From Pseudoruegeria sp. HB172150 (GTDB lineage: Bacteria; Pseudomonadota; Alphaproteobacteria; Rhodobacterales; Rhodobacteraceae): a stretch of DNA of 64,000 bases. Positions 21,143-30,467 of this stretch are shown here, piece by piece. The stretch lies in NCBI RefSeq assembly GCF_013184805.1, contig NZ_JAATNG010000001.1, positions 496,001 through 560,000 on the forward strand. Reading direction: 5' to 3'. Within the stretch, counting starts at the first letter, position 1; each line of letters starts with the position of its first letter. The translations under genes were made by a program, and so were the position numbers. The notes under the pieces were generated by a model. That model saw nothing but the letters and a program-made list of their open reading frames with translations, was not told the DNA's origin and ran no database searches.

Positions 21143-22717
21143 ATGCTGAGCGTCGAGAACCTGTCGATGGCCATCCACGGCACGCCGATCCTGAACGGCG
21201 TGTCGTTCGAGATCGGCCGGGGCGAGGTGTTCGGCCTCGTCGGCGAAAGCGGGTCCGGCAAGTCGATGACCGCGCTGGGCGTGATGCGGCTGGAGCCGCG
21301 CGGCGCCGAGGTGTCCGGCCGCGTGCTTCTGGAAGGAAAAGACCTGATGCGCGAGCCGGAGTCGCGGATGAACGCGCTTCGGGGTCGCGAGATCGGGATG
21401 ATCTTCCAGGAACCGATGACCGCGCTGAACCCGGTCAAGACCATCGGCGACCAGGTGGCCGAAACGCTGCTGGTCCACGACGCCGCCGACCGTGCCAGCG
21501 CACGCAAGGTCGCGGCGGAGCGGCTGGCGCGGGTGGGGCTCGATCCCGACAAGGTGCCGCTGTCGCGCTACCCGCACGAGCTTTCCGGCGGGCAGCGGCA
21601 GCGGGTCTGCATCGCCATGGCAGTGGCGCTGCGCCCGAAACTGCTGATCGCCGACGAACCGACCACCGCGCTCGACGTCACCACCCAAGCGCAGATCCTC
21701 AAACTGTTGAAAAGCCTCGTGGAAGAGGACGGCATGTCGCTGATGCTGATTACCCACGACCTGGCGGTCGTGGCCGGCATGGCGCACCATGTCGCGGTGA
21801 TGCGCGACGGCGGAATTGTCGAGCAGGCGCCGACTGCGCGGCTGTTCCGCGAGCGGGCGCATCCCTATACCGCAAAGCTTTTTTCCGACAGCGGCCATGT
21901 ACCAAGGCGGGAACCCGACACCAGCGTCAAGCCGGTCCTTCAGGTTCTGGGGGCGACACGGGATTACCCGGTAGGCAGCTCGCTGTTCGGTCCGCGCCAG
22001 CATTTCAGGGCCGTCGATGACGTCGACCTCACGGTCTACGAAGGCGAAAGCGTCGGGCTGGTCGGTGAATCCGGCTGCGGCAAGTCCACCCTGACGCGGG
22101 CGATCCTTGGCCTCGATCCGCTGGAGGGCGGCAGCATCGAACTGGACGGAACACCGGTGATCGCAGGGCAGGTGCCGCATGCGCTCCGGCGTGGCATGCA
22201 GGTGGTGTTCCAGGATCCCTACGGCTCCTTCAACCCGCGCCACCGCGTTGGCCGCCTCGTGGCGGAACCGTTCCACCTCGATTCCGTGCCGGAGACGGAG
22301 CGGGACAGACGCGTGGCGGAAGCTTTGGAGGCCGTCGGACTTACGCCGGCCGACCGCGACAAGTACATTCACGAATTCTCCGGCGGGCAGCGCCAGCGCA
22401 TCGCCATTGCGCGTGCCATCGTGATCCGGCCCAGACTGCTTATTCTGGACGAGGCGGTCAGCGCGCTGGATGTCTCGATCCGGGCGCAGATCCTCGATTT
22501 GCTCGCGGACCTGCAGCAGCGTTTCCGGCTCAGCTACCTGTTCATCAGCCACGACCTTTCCGTGGTCCGCGCGATCACCGACAGGGTGCTGGTGATGCAG
22601 GCGGGGCGGATCGTGGAAGAGGGCGAAACCGGCACCGTTCTTACGGCGCCGCAGCATCCCTACTCGCGCAAACTGATTGCGGCTGTTCCACGGATTCCCG
22701 AGGCTTGGGTGGCCTGA
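21143..22717 (+). CDS. Peptide-type ABC transporter ATPase, two fused nucleotide-binding domains
   Basis: A 524-aa protein containing DppD- and DppF-like ATPases in one chain. Domain 1 has Walker A GESGSGKS near 34-41, signature [19 protein letters not shown] and Walker [13 protein letters not shown]. Domain 2 has Walker [10 protein letters not shown] near 310-318, signature [19 protein letters not shown] and [12 protein letters not shown]. The fusion gives a fixed one-to-one ratio of the two ATPases. It would power uptake through the two permeases immediately upstream. It is the last gene of this cluster. Confidence 0.9.
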   Translation: MLSVENLSMAIHGTPILNGVSFEIGRGEVFGLVGESGSGKSMTALGVMRLEPRGAEVSGRVLLEGKDLMREPESRMNALRGREIGMIFQEPMTALNPVKTIGDQVAETLLVHDAADRASARKVAAERLARVGLDPDKVPLSRYPHELSGGQRQRVCIAMAVALRPKLLIADEPTTALDVTTQAQILKLLKSLVEEDGMSLMLITHDLAVVAGMAHHVAVMRDGGIVEQAPTARLFRERAHPYTAKLFSDSGHVPRREPDTSVKPVLQVLGATRDYPVGSSLFGPRQHFRAVDDVDLTVYEGESVGLVGESGCGKSTLTRAILGLDPLEGGSIELDGTPVIAGQVPHALRRGMQVVFQDPYGSFNPRHRVGRLVAEPFHLDSVPETERDRRVAEALEAVGLTPADRDKYIHEFSGGQRQRIAIARAIVIRPRLLILDEAVSALDVSIRAQILDLLADLQQRFRLSYLFISHDLSVVRAITDRVLVMQAGRIVEEGETGTVLTAPQHPYSRKLIAAVPRIPEAWVA

Positions 22718-22935
22718 ATAGGCCCGTTTCCGGTACACGGAGTGGCGGTTTTTTCGCCGTGACGGCGGGTGATTACGCAATTCATCATGAAAAATGCCGT
22801 TGAAATACAGGGCTTCCGGCGCTTTCCGGGGCGGATTGCCCGCGTTCCGGTTGCGTATCATTTGGACATTTGCTTGGATGAAGGGCGAAACAAGGGCGGC
22901 AAACGCCCAGGGGACAAAAAGACAGGGAGCGCGAT

Positions 22936-24036
22936 TTGGTATCGGACGCCGCGAACGGCGCATTCGTCGAATTTGATCGGGTGCAGAAGAGCTATGACGG
23001 GGAAACGCTCGTCGTAAAGGACCTCAATCTCTCGATCGGGAAAGGCGAGTTTCTGACGATGCTCGGGCCTTCGGGCTCCGGCAAGACCACCTGCCTGATG
23101 ATGTTGGCCGGTTTCGAAACTGCTACCCATGGAGAGATCCGGCTGGGCGGGCAGGAGATCAACAATATCCCGCCGCACAAGCGCGGTATCGGGATGGTGT
23201 TCCAGAACTACGCTCTTTTCCCGCACATGACTGTGGCCGAGAATCTCGCCTTTCCGCTGGAAGTCCGAAAGATGGGCAAGTCCGAGCGGGAAGAGAAGGT
23301 CAAGCGCGCGCTCGACATGGTGCAGATGGGCAGCTTCGGCGGCCGCCGGCCGGCGCAGCTTTCGGGCGGTCAGCAGCAGCGGATCGCCCTGGCCCGCGCG
23401 CTTGTCTTCGAGGCGGAACTGGTGCTGATGGACGAGCCGCTCGGCGCGCTCGACAAGCAGCTTCGCGAACATATGCAGTTCGAGATCAAGCATATCGCCG
23501 ACAATCTCGGGATCACCGTGGTCTACGTGACCCATGACCAGACCGAGGCGCTGACGATGTCGGACCGGGTTGCGGTGTTCAACGACGGGCGTATCCAGCA
23601 GCTGGACCCGCCGGATGTGCTGTACGAGGAGCCGCAGAACAGCTTCGTCGCGCAGTTCATCGGCGAGAACAACACCCTGTCGGGCAAGGTCACGAAAATG
23701 GAAAACGGCCGTGCCGAGGTAACGCTGGACGATGGCGAGGTGATCGACACCGTGCCGGTCAACGTGAACGCCGTGGGCGACAAGACATTGGTCTCGATCC
23801 GGCCCGAACGGGTCGAGTTCAACAAGGACCGACTGGCTCCCGATGCCCATACGCTGAAAGCCGAAGTGCTGGAATTCGTCTACATGGGCGATATCTACCG
23901 AACCAGACTGCGGGTTGCGGGCAAGGACGATTTCATCGTCAAGACCCGGAACGCCCCGGATCAGCGCCGCCTGCAAGCGGGCGAGATGCTGGAAATCGGC
24001 TGGCGACCGCAGGACTGCCGGGCGCTCGACGCCTGA
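22936..24036 (+). CDS. potA: Polyamine-type ABC transporter ATP-binding protein
   Basis: ATPase of a spermidine/putrescine-class importer, 366 aa. Walker A GPSGSGKTT is at 44-52, with Q-loop VFQNYALFPHMTVAENL, signature LSGGQQQRIALARALV, Walker B LMDEPLGALDKQLRE and a C-terminal TOBE-type domain (about 285-366). It starts with TTG; GGGAG lies upstream at suitable spacing. The 218-bp region before it has no gene and is the likely operon promoter. potD, a DUF1330 gene, potB and potC follow on the same strand. The symbol gives the family; the true substrate may be another cation or compound. Confidence 0.85.
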   Translation: MVSDAANGAFVEFDRVQKSYDGETLVVKDLNLSIGKGEFLTMLGPSGSGKTTCLMMLAGFETATHGEIRLGGQEINNIPPHKRGIGMVFQNYALFPHMTVAENLAFPLEVRKMGKSEREEKVKRALDMVQMGSFGGRRPAQLSGGQQQRIALARALVFEAELVLMDEPLGALDKQLREHMQFEIKHIADNLGITVVYVTHDQTEALTMSDRVAVFNDGRIQQLDPPDVLYEEPQNSFVAQFIGENNTLSGKVTKMENGRAEVTLDDGEVIDTVPVNVNAVGDKTLVSIRPERVEFNKDRLAPDAHTLKAEVLEFVYMGDIYRTRLRVAGKDDFIVKTRNAPDQRRLQAGEMLEIGWRPQDCRALDA

Positions 24037-24118
24037 GGAGGATTTCCCTCCGCTTCGCGGCCTTCCCGGGGCCCAGGGGGGAAAGAAACACGGGTAAATG
24101 ACAACAGGAGAACATCCT

Positions 24119-25231
24119 ATGAAACTCAAGTCACTGATGCTTACGACGAGCGCGGCTCTTGTAGCGGCGCCTGTTGCGTTCGCGCAGGACATGGCCGACA
24201 GCATGACCCTGGTCAGCTGGGGCGGCGCTTACCAGAACAGCCAGGTCAAGGCTTATGCCGAACCTTATCAGGCTGAACATTCCGAGGTCGAAATCGTCTG
24301 GGACGAAAGCTCGGCCGAAGCCGTGGCCAAGCTGCGCGCCATGAACGAAGCCGGCAACATCACCTGGGACCTCGTCGACGTCGTGGCCGCCGACGCCATC
24401 CGTCTGTGCGACGAAGGCCTTGCGATGGAATACGACCCCGAGGAACTGCTGGCTCCGGCACCCGACGGCACCTCGGCCGAGGATGACTTCGGCGACCTGC
24501 TGGTCTCGGACTGCTTCATCCCGCAGATCGTCTACTCGACCACCTTCGGCTACCGCACCGACATGGTTCCGGAAGGCGCCGAGCCGCCGTCCGAGATCTG
24601 CGACGTGTTCGACCTGGAAACCTATCCGGGCAAGCGGGCGCTTGAAAAGCGTCCGATCAACAACATGGAATGGGCCCTTCTCTGCGACGGCGTCGCCAAG
24701 GAAGAAGTCTACGACGTGCTGGAAACCCCGGAAGGCCAGGACCAGGCGCTCGCCAAGCTGGACGAGATCAAGGACGAAGTCATCTGGTGGTCCGCCGGCG
24801 CTGACACGCCGCAGCTGCTGGCCGACGGCGAGGTCTTCATGGGCTCGACCTATAACGGCCGCCTGTTCTCGGTAATCGAGGAACAGGACCAGCCCGTCGC
24901 GATGATGTGGGACGCCCAGGTGTTCGACCTTGACGGCTGGATCATCCCCGAGGGCCTGCCCGAAGACCGCCTGGCCCGCGTGAAGGACTTCGTCTACTTC
25001 GCCACCGACACCCAGCGTCTGGCCGACCAGGCTGCGTACATCTCCTACGGTCCGGCCCGCGAAAGCTCGGCGCCGCTGGTGGGTGAGCACGCGGAACTCG
25101 GTATCGACATGGGTCCGCATATGCCGACCGATCCGGACAACGCGGAGAACACCTTCGTCTACAACTACGAGTTCTGGGCCGACTATCGCGACGACATCGA
25201 CGCGAAATTCCAGGCCTGGCTGGCTCAATAA
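24119..25231 (+). CDS. potD: Polyamine-type ABC transporter substrate-binding protein
   Basis: Periplasmic binding protein of the PotD/PotF class, 370 aa. Signal peptide about 1-22 (LVAAPVAFA-QD). The mature domain opens with MTLVSWGGAYQNSQVKAYAEPYQ, the family signature stretch; IPEGLPEDRLARVKDFVYF lies near 275-294. I chose the ATG at 24119, preceded by AGGAGA, over an in-frame ATG 21 bp upstream. A strong stem-loop follows the stop codon. Specificity (putrescine, spermidine or other) is not determined. Confidence 0.87.
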   Translation: MKLKSLMLTTSAALVAAPVAFAQDMADSMTLVSWGGAYQNSQVKAYAEPYQAEHSEVEIVWDESSAEAVAKLRAMNEAGNITWDLVDVVAADAIRLCDEGLAMEYDPEELLAPAPDGTSAEDDFGDLLVSDCFIPQIVYSTTFGYRTDMVPEGAEPPSEICDVFDLETYPGKRALEKRPINNMEWALLCDGVAKEEVYDVLETPEGQDQALAKLDEIKDEVIWWSAGADTPQLLADGEVFMGSTYNGRLFSVIEEQDQPVAMMWDAQVFDLDGWIIPEGLPEDRLARVKDFVYFATDTQRLADQAAYISYGPARESSAPLVGEHAELGIDMGPHMPTDPDNAENTFVYNYEFWADYRDDIDAKFQAWLAQ

Positions 25232-25270
25232 GAAGGCCGCGCCGCATCAGGCGCAGCGCATGAAGACCGG

Positions 25271-25294
25271 AGCGGCCCCGCGAAAGGGGCCGCT
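25271..25294 (+). promoter_or_regulatory. Stem-loop after potD
   Basis: AGCGGCCCC-GCGAAA-GGGGCCGCT gives a perfect 9-bp stem with a GCGAAA loop, 40 bp after the potD stop and just before the DUF1330 gene. There is no T-run. As after smoE, it probably stabilises the binding-protein message and attenuates downstream expression. A smaller hairpin GCGCC-GCATCA-GGCGC precedes it at 25239-25254. Confidence 0.68.
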
Positions 25295-25327
25295 TCCCAG
25301 AACAAGAAAATGACAGGGGACCAACGC

Positions 25328-25621
25328 ATGCCCAAGGGCTATATCATCGGCCACATCACCGTGACCGACCCCGAGGCGTACAAGGAATACATCGCCAGGG
25401 ATACGCCCGTGCTGAAGGCGCTCGGCGCCCGCTTCCTCGTCCGCGGCGGCCAGTCCGAAGTGCCGGAAGGCGAAACCGGCCAGCGCCACATCGTTTTCGA
25501 GTTCGACAGCTACGAACAGGCCAAAAAGGCCTATTACGACCCCGAATACCAGGAGATCTCGGAGATCCGGAAACGGTCGGCCGAGAGCACCATCATTCTC
25601 GTGGAGGGCCATGATGACTGA
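25328..25621 (+). CDS. DUF1330 family protein
   Basis: A 97-aa small cytoplasmic protein of the DUF1330 family, which has a dimeric alpha/beta-barrel (ferredoxin-like) fold; the function of the family is not established. Recognised by MPKGYIIGHITVTDPEAYKEY at the start and FDSYEQAKKAYYDPEYQEI in the second half. AGGGGA lies upstream of the ATG at 25328. It overlaps the potB start by about 11 bp, so it is co-translated within the importer operon, which suggests a role linked to the imported substrate. Confidence 0.82.
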   Translation: MPKGYIIGHITVTDPEAYKEYIARDTPVLKALGARFLVRGGQSEVPEGETGQRHIVFEFDSYEQAKKAYYDPEYQEISEIRKRSAESTIILVEGHDD

Positions 25622-27239
25622 CGCGACCGCAGGCCCGGACGTCAAGACCGGCCCCACGCCCGACAACGCCATCCGCGAAGCCGAAGCCGCCAGTGGCCCC
25701 GTCCTCGCCGCCGATGGCACGCCGCTGAAACGATCCCTGCAACGGGCGCTGCGCCGCGAGAAGATGCGCGCCCTCATGCTGATCTCGCCGCTCCTGATTT
25801 TTATTCTCGTCACGTTCATCGCGCCGATTGCGGACATGCTGTTCCGCTCGGTCGAGAACCAGAGCGTCAGCGAGACCCTGCCGCGTACGGTCGTCGCCCT
25901 GAAGGACTGGGACTACAACAGCGGCGAGGCGCCGGACGAGGATGTCTTCGCTGCCTTCTACGTCGATATGATCGAGGCGGAAGAATTCAAGATTCACACC
26001 CGTCTGGGCACCCGTCTCAACTACGAGCATACCGGTATAAGCTCGCTGTTCCGGCAGACGGGCCGTGCGGTCGGACGGTTCGACACGGACGAATACACGG
26101 ACGCCTTCGTCGATCTGAACGAGGCTTGGGAGGATCCGGTAACCTGGCTCAACCTGATGCAGGTGAGCGGCATCGAAGACGTCCTGCCCGAGACCGCCTC
26201 CGCCTGGCAAAGCTGGTCCCGCATCGTCGAGGAAAACAATGACGTTCTGGCCGAGGAAGAGCCGGAAGATTTCCTTTACACCACGCTCTACCGTGACCTG
26301 ATGGCGAATGGCGACGCGGTGGCGTCCTTCGAGGGCGACGAAGCCGCATTGCTGCAGGAGGCCGCGGCCGCCGTCGGCGAATGGGAACCGGTGTCGCTGA
26401 AGGAACAGTTCCTCGACATCGACGAGGACTGGGCCGATCCCGAAATCTGGGGCACGATCCAGGCGTTCTCGCCGAACTACACGCCGGGATATTTCCTGAA
26501 CTCGGTCGATCTGCAGATGACCGCCGACGGCATCAGCGCCCAGCCCGAGAACCAGCGCATCTACCTGCTGCTGTTCAAGCGGACGCTGTTCATGAGCCTC
26601 ATGATCATGGGCTCCTGCATCCTGCTTGGCTATCCGGTCGCCTATCTGCTGTCGAACCTGCCGATGCGGGTGTCGAACGTGCTGATGATCCTTGTCCTGC
26701 TTCCGTTCTGGACCTCGCTACTGGTCCGAACGTCGGCCTGGAAGGTGCTGCTGCAGCAGCAGGGGGTGATCAATGACATTCTGGTCTGGCTTGGCATCGT
26801 CGCGGATTCGAACCGGCTGGTGATGATCAACAACCAGTTCGGCACGATCGTCGCGATGACGCATATCCTGCTGCCGTTCATGATCCTGCCGCTCTACTCG
26901 GTGATGAAGACCATTCCGCCCAGCTATGTCCGCGCCGCAAAATCGCTCGGCGCGACCAACTGGACGGCATTCTGGCGGGTCTACTTCCCGCAGTCGGTGC
27001 CGGGCATCGGCGCGGGCTCTATCCTCGTCTTCATCCTCGCCATCGGCTACTACATCACGCCGGAACTGGTGGGCGGCACCACCGGGACGTTCATCTCGAA
27101 CCGGATCGCTTACCACATCTCGTCGTCGCTCAACTGGGGCCTCGCGGCCGCACTGGGGACGATCCTTCTGGCGGTCGTGCTGGTCCTCTACTGGGTCTAC
27201 GACAAGATCGTCGGCATCGACAACGTGAGCCTGGGGTAA
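25611..27239 (+). CDS. potB: Polyamine-type ABC permease (PotB class) with large periplasmic insert
   Basis: A 542-aa permease, well above the usual PotB length of roughly 280-300. The first helix lies near 52-75 (LMLISPLLIFILVTFIAPIA). Then come about 240 hydrophilic, acidic residues (about 78-315) before the remaining five helices start at YLLLFKRTLFMSLMIMG. The EAA loop SYVRAAKSLGATNWTAFWRV is normal. The insert would be a periplasmic domain between helices 1 and 2. The start may be either of two adjacent ATGs, both overlapping the DUF1330 gene end. Channel function is firm; the insert's role is unknown. Confidence 0.82.
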   Translation: MMTDATAGPDVKTGPTPDNAIREAEAASGPVLAADGTPLKRSLQRALRREKMRALMLISPLLIFILVTFIAPIADMLFRSVENQSVSETLPRTVVALKDWDYNSGEAPDEDVFAAFYVDMIEAEEFKIHTRLGTRLNYEHTGISSLFRQTGRAVGRFDTDEYTDAFVDLNEAWEDPVTWLNLMQVSGIEDVLPETASAWQSWSRIVEENNDVLAEEEPEDFLYTTLYRDLMANGDAVASFEGDEAALLQEAAAAVGEWEPVSLKEQFLDIDEDWADPEIWGTIQAFSPNYTPGYFLNSVDLQMTADGISAQPENQRIYLLLFKRTLFMSLMIMGSCILLGYPVAYLLSNLPMRVSNVLMILVLLPFWTSLLVRTSAWKVLLQQQGVINDILVWLGIVADSNRLVMINNQFGTIVAMTHILLPFMILPLYSVMKTIPPSYVRAAKSLGATNWTAFWRVYFPQSVPGIGAGSILVFILAIGYYITPELVGGTTGTFISNRIAYHISSSLNWGLAAALGTILLAVVLVLYWVYDKIVGIDNVSLG

Positions 27240-27244
27240 TCGAC

Positions 27245-28426
27245 ATGGCCGTAATCGCACCCGTCAAAACTCCGCCGCTGCAAAGCTTCACGCTGCCGCT
27301 GTCCGCCGTTGTCGGCGCCCTGTTCGGCCTGCTGGTGGGCATCGCGAATGAGGTATCACTGATCGGGCTCTTCGTCGGCGCCGTGTTCGGCGCGGCGCTG
27401 TCCTACATGCTTGTCACCTTCGTGCCGAAGAAGAACGTGGGCAAAGGCGCCGCCGCGCTGATCTGCGCGGTGGCAGGGCTGGTCGTGGCCGGCTTTGCCG
27501 GTCTCGTGGCCGGCGCGATCATCGGCTGGATCATGGGCTGGTTCGTCTATTGGCTGCACACCGGCAAGTACCGTGCAAGCGTGCCGCCTTTCTACACGCC
27601 GGGGCAGGTTCTCTGGCATAACAGCTTCAAGTTCATCTGCGGGCTGATCTTCTTTTTCCTGATCGCGCCGATCGTCACGATCATGCCGCTCAGCTTCAAC
27701 GCCGAGGACTTCTTTACCTTCACGCCGGGCATGCTGGCGCTGGATCCCGCGGCCTTCTCGCTGAAGCACTACCAGGACTTCTTCACCAATCCCGACTGGC
27801 AGCAGGCGCTGCGCAACTCGGTCAAGATCGCGCCCGCGGCGACGATCCTGTCGGTGTCGCTGGGCACTCTGGCCGCAATCGGCCTGTCGCAGCCGCACGT
27901 ACCGTTCCGCCGCGCGATCATGGCGATCCTGATCTCGCCGATGATCGTGCCGCTGATCATCTCGGCGGCGGGGATGTACTTCTTCTATTCGCGGATCGGG
28001 CTGCAGGGGACCTATGTCGGCGTCGTGCTGGCGCACGCCGCTTTGGGCATTCCCTTTGTCATCATCACGGTGACGGCGACGCTGGTCGGCTTCGACGACT
28101 CTCTGACGCGGGCGGCAGCGAACATGGGCGCGAACCCGGTGCGCACCTTCTTCAAGGTGCAGATGCCGCTGATCCTGCCGGGCGTGATCTCGGGCGGTCT
28201 CTTCGCCTTCATCACCTCCTTTGACGAGGTGGTCGTCGTGCTCTTCGTCGGCTCGGCCGGCCAGAAGACGCTGCCCTGGCAGATGTTCACCGGCCTGCGG
28301 GAACAGATCTCTCCGACGATCCTCGCCGTGGCGACGATCCTGGTGGCGATCTCCATCGTGCTGCTGACCACGGTCGAACTTCTGCGCCGCCGGTCCGAGC
28401 GCCTGCGGGGCATGTCGCCGGGTTGA
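27245..28426 (+). CDS. potC: Polyamine-type ABC permease (PotC class) with N-terminal membrane extension
   Basis: A 393-aa permease about 110 residues longer than usual PotC. The normal six-helix core begins near residue 122 (NSFKFICGLIFFFLIAPIV) and has the EAA loop SLTRAAANMGANPVRTFFKV. Before it lie three or four glycine/alanine-rich hydrophobic segments within about 14-105 (for example VVGALFGLLVGIANEVSLIG and GLVVAGFAGLVAGAIIGWIM). The extension may be an extra membrane bundle. The ATG is 5 bp after the potB stop. It is the last gene of the importer operon. Confidence 0.84.
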   Translation: MAVIAPVKTPPLQSFTLPLSAVVGALFGLLVGIANEVSLIGLFVGAVFGAALSYMLVTFVPKKNVGKGAAALICAVAGLVVAGFAGLVAGAIIGWIMGWFVYWLHTGKYRASVPPFYTPGQVLWHNSFKFICGLIFFFLIAPIVTIMPLSFNAEDFFTFTPGMLALDPAAFSLKHYQDFFTNPDWQQALRNSVKIAPAATILSVSLGTLAAIGLSQPHVPFRRAIMAILISPMIVPLIISAAGMYFFYSRIGLQGTYVGVVLAHAALGIPFVIITVTATLVGFDDSLTRAAANMGANPVRTFFKVQMPLILPGVISGGLFAFITSFDEVVVVLFVGSAGQKTLPWQMFTGLREQISPTILAVATILVAISIVLLTTVELLRRRSERLRGMSPG

Positions 28427-28506
28427 TCAGAGCCGGCGGATGCTTCCTGCAGAGGCGTCCGCCAGCGATCACGGGTACGATGCGAACCGAGGCGTCCCCA
28501 CCCTAG

Positions 28507-28571
28507 GTTAGCGCTAACACGCCTGAAATCAATCACTTGACCCCCCGTCCCCATGGGGACGCCTAAGGCGT
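28507..28571. promoter_or_regulatory. Cluster of perfect palindromes between convergent genes
   Basis: Three symmetric elements lie in the 238 bp between potC and the minus-strand AEC gene: GTTAGCGCTAAC (28507-28518), GTCCCCATGGGGAC (28547-28560) and ACGCC-TAA-GGCGT (28559-28571). The first looks like a LacI-family operator half-symmetric core, but no LacI-type regulator is nearby. As both flanking genes end here, a role in bidirectional transcript termination or mRNA 3' structure is also possible. Confidence 0.5.
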
Positions 28572-28664
28572 TTCGATCACAATCCAATACAGATCGCACC
28601 ACGAATTGCGTTGAAATCTCCGATCTCTGGCAGCGATGCGTGGTCCGGTTTTGATCGACAATGC

Positions 28665-29594
28665 CTAGGGCAGAAGGTGCAGCCAGACCCAGATCGTGCC
28701 GATACTGAGGGCCGTCGCGATCAGCACGCTCGACGCCGCCACCCGCTTCGCCACCCCATACATGTTGGCGAAGAGGTAGGAGTTCACCCCCGGCGCCATC
28801 GAGGCCGTCACCACCGCCGATCTCAGCTGCCCCGTCGACAGCCCCAGCATCGTCCCCAGCCCGAAAGTCACCGCCGGATGAAGCACCAGCGAGATCGCAC
28901 AGATCATCGCGATGGTCGCCATGTCCCCCTCGGGTTTGTACCTCATCAGCACGCCCCCCAGCCCGAACAGAGCCGCAGGCAGCGCCGCCCGGATCACCAG
29001 GTCCAGCGCGTCGGTGAACACCCCCGGCAGCGGCAACCCGGTCAGGTTCACCACCAGCCCCAGACTGATCCCGATCACCAGCGCATTCTGGAAGATCGCC
29101 GACAGGATCGACTTCACCTTGGCCCCGATCCCCGCGCCCTCGGCCTTCACCAGCTCCATCACCGTCAGCCCCAGCGCGTAACAGAACGGCGCATGGAGGG
29201 CGACAATGGCGAAGTTCGGCTCCAGCGCCTCCGGCCCGAAGGCCCGCTCGGTGATCGGCAGGCCCAGCAGCAGCGAGTTGGAGAACAGCCCGCAGAACCC
29301 GATGGCCACGCAATCCGGCCAAGGCCGGCGAAAGATCAGCCGTGCGCCGATGAAACCGGCGATGAACCCGGTGACGGCGCCGGCGTAGAAGCTGAAGAGC
29401 AGCCGGAACTCGAAATTCTGCCCCAGATCCAGTTGCGAGATCGCCCGGAACAGCAGGCACGGGATCGCGAAGTTCTGGGCAAAACGCATCAGCCCGTCGA
29501 CAGCGCTTTCCGAGAACAGCCCGCGCCAGGCGGCGAGATAGCCAAAGCCGATCACGATAAAGACCGGCAGGATGACGTCGATCAGCGCCTGCAT
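28665..29594 (-). CDS. AEC-family (auxin efflux carrier) transporter
   Basis: A 309-aa membrane protein with about ten predicted helices in two repeats, the AEC/malonate-transporter family. The start MQALIDVILPVFIVIGFGYLA and the FCGLFSNSLLLGLPITERAFG stretch (about 100-120) are typical, as is MAPGVNSYLFANMYG near 267-281. It probably moves an organic acid or similar small anion; substrate and direction are unknown. It is convergent with potC and lies downstream of the housekeeping block, 75 bp after the metallo-hydrolase gene. Confidence 0.82.
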   Translation of the reverse strand: MQALIDVILPVFIVIGFGYLAAWRGLFSESAVDGLMRFAQNFAIPCLLFRAISQLDLGQNFEFRLLFSFYAGAVTGFIAGFIGARLIFRRPWPDCVAIGFCGLFSNSLLLGLPITERAFGPEALEPNFAIVALHAPFCYALGLTVMELVKAEGAGIGAKVKSILSAIFQNALVIGISLGLVVNLTGLPLPGVFTDALDLVIRAALPAALFGLGGVLMRYKPEGDMATIAMICAISLVLHPAVTFGLGTMLGLSTGQLRSAVVTASMAPGVNSYLFANMYGVAKRVAASSVLIATALSIGTIWVWLHLLP

Positions 29595-29669
29595 CGGCGG
29601 AGCCTGGGTCGGGCGGAGAATGCGGGAGCCGCCGGGGGGGTGATTGCGGGGGAGAAGAAAAGCGTCAGC

Positions 29670-30467
29670 CTAGACCTCATAGCGGATGACCATGCCGTCA
29701 TAGGCAGGTGTGATGTGATCCGCCGTCTCCTCCACCAGCGTGTCGTAATCCATGTCGATATGCATGTTGGTCAGCACCGCCCGTCGCGGCGCGGCGCGTT
29801 CGATCCATTCCAGCGATTGATCCAGGTGGGAATGGGTCGGGTGCGGGGTGCGCCGCAGGGCGTCGAGGATCCAGCAATCGAGCCCGGAGCAGGCCTCCCA
29901 TGCTTCCGGCGTCATCATCTCGACGTCGGGCAGGTAGGCGAGGTCCTGCACGCGGAAACCTAGCGAGTCGATAGACCCGTGCTTGACGAGAAAAGGGTTC
30001 AGCGTGACAGGGCCGCCATCGCCATCGATGGTGACCGGACCGTCGATCAGGTTCAGATCGAGGATCGGCGGGTAGGAAGAGCCTTCAGGCTGCACGAAGA
30101 CATAGGCGAACCGGGTGAGGAGGGCTTCCTGCGTGGGCGTATCTGCCCAGACAGGCAAGCGGCTTTTACGGTTGAACACCACCATGCGCAGGTCGTCGAT
30201 TCCGTGGACATGGTCGGCATGGGAATGGGTGAAGACCACGGCGTCCAGAAGGCCAATGCCTGCGTCGATCAGCTGGGCCCGCAGATCGGGGCTGGTGTCG
30301 ATCAGGACGCGGGTCGTGCCGTCATCCGTTTCGCGCTCGACCAGCAGGGAGCAGCGGCGGCGCCAGTTCTTCGGATTGGCGGGATCGCAGTCGCCCCAGA
30401 GGCCGCCCACCCGCGGCACCCCGCCAGAGGAACCACAGCCCAGGATGGTGAAGCGCAGTTCGCCCAT
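29670..30467 (-). CDS. Metallo-beta-lactamase-fold hydrolase (PhnP-like)
   Basis: A 265-aa metal-dependent hydrolase. The metal motif is HSHADH (81-86) with Asp91; the N-terminal LRFTILGCGSSGGVPRVGG is the phosphodiesterase-type opening found in PhnP and related proteins, and THSHLDQSLEWI supplies a later histidine. PhnP itself cleaves a cyclic ribosyl phosphate, but no phosphonate genes lie here, so the substrate is open. Its ATG shares a base with the tatD stop (TGATG), indicating coupling. Confidence 0.83.
   Translation of the reverse strand: MGELRFTILGCGSSGGVPRVGGLWGDCDPANPKNWRRRCSLLVERETDDGTTRVLIDTSPDLRAQLIDAGIGLLDAVVFTHSHADHVHGIDDLRMVVFNRKSRLPVWADTPTQEALLTRFAYVFVQPEGSSYPPILDLNLIDGPVTIDGDGGPVTLNPFLVKHGSIDSLGFRVQDLAYLPDVEMMTPEAWEACSGLDCWILDALRRTPHPTHSHLDQSLEWIERAAPRRAVLTNMHIDMDYDTLVEETADHITPAYDGMVIRYEV

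Noticed and set aside
22741-22770. GGCG-GTTTTTT-CGCC as a terminator after the fused ATPase gene
   Set aside because: The T-run is in the loop rather than after the stem, so it is not a canonical terminator.
20912-22963. 683-codon minus-strand frame opposite the fused ATPase gene
   Set aside because: Low-complexity basic translation; the plus strand has two complete ATPase motif sets.
28611-29963. Plus-strand frame across the AEC and metallo-hydrolase genes
   Set aside because: Gln/Arg/His-rich shadow; the minus strand encodes proper membrane and metal-hydrolase sequences.
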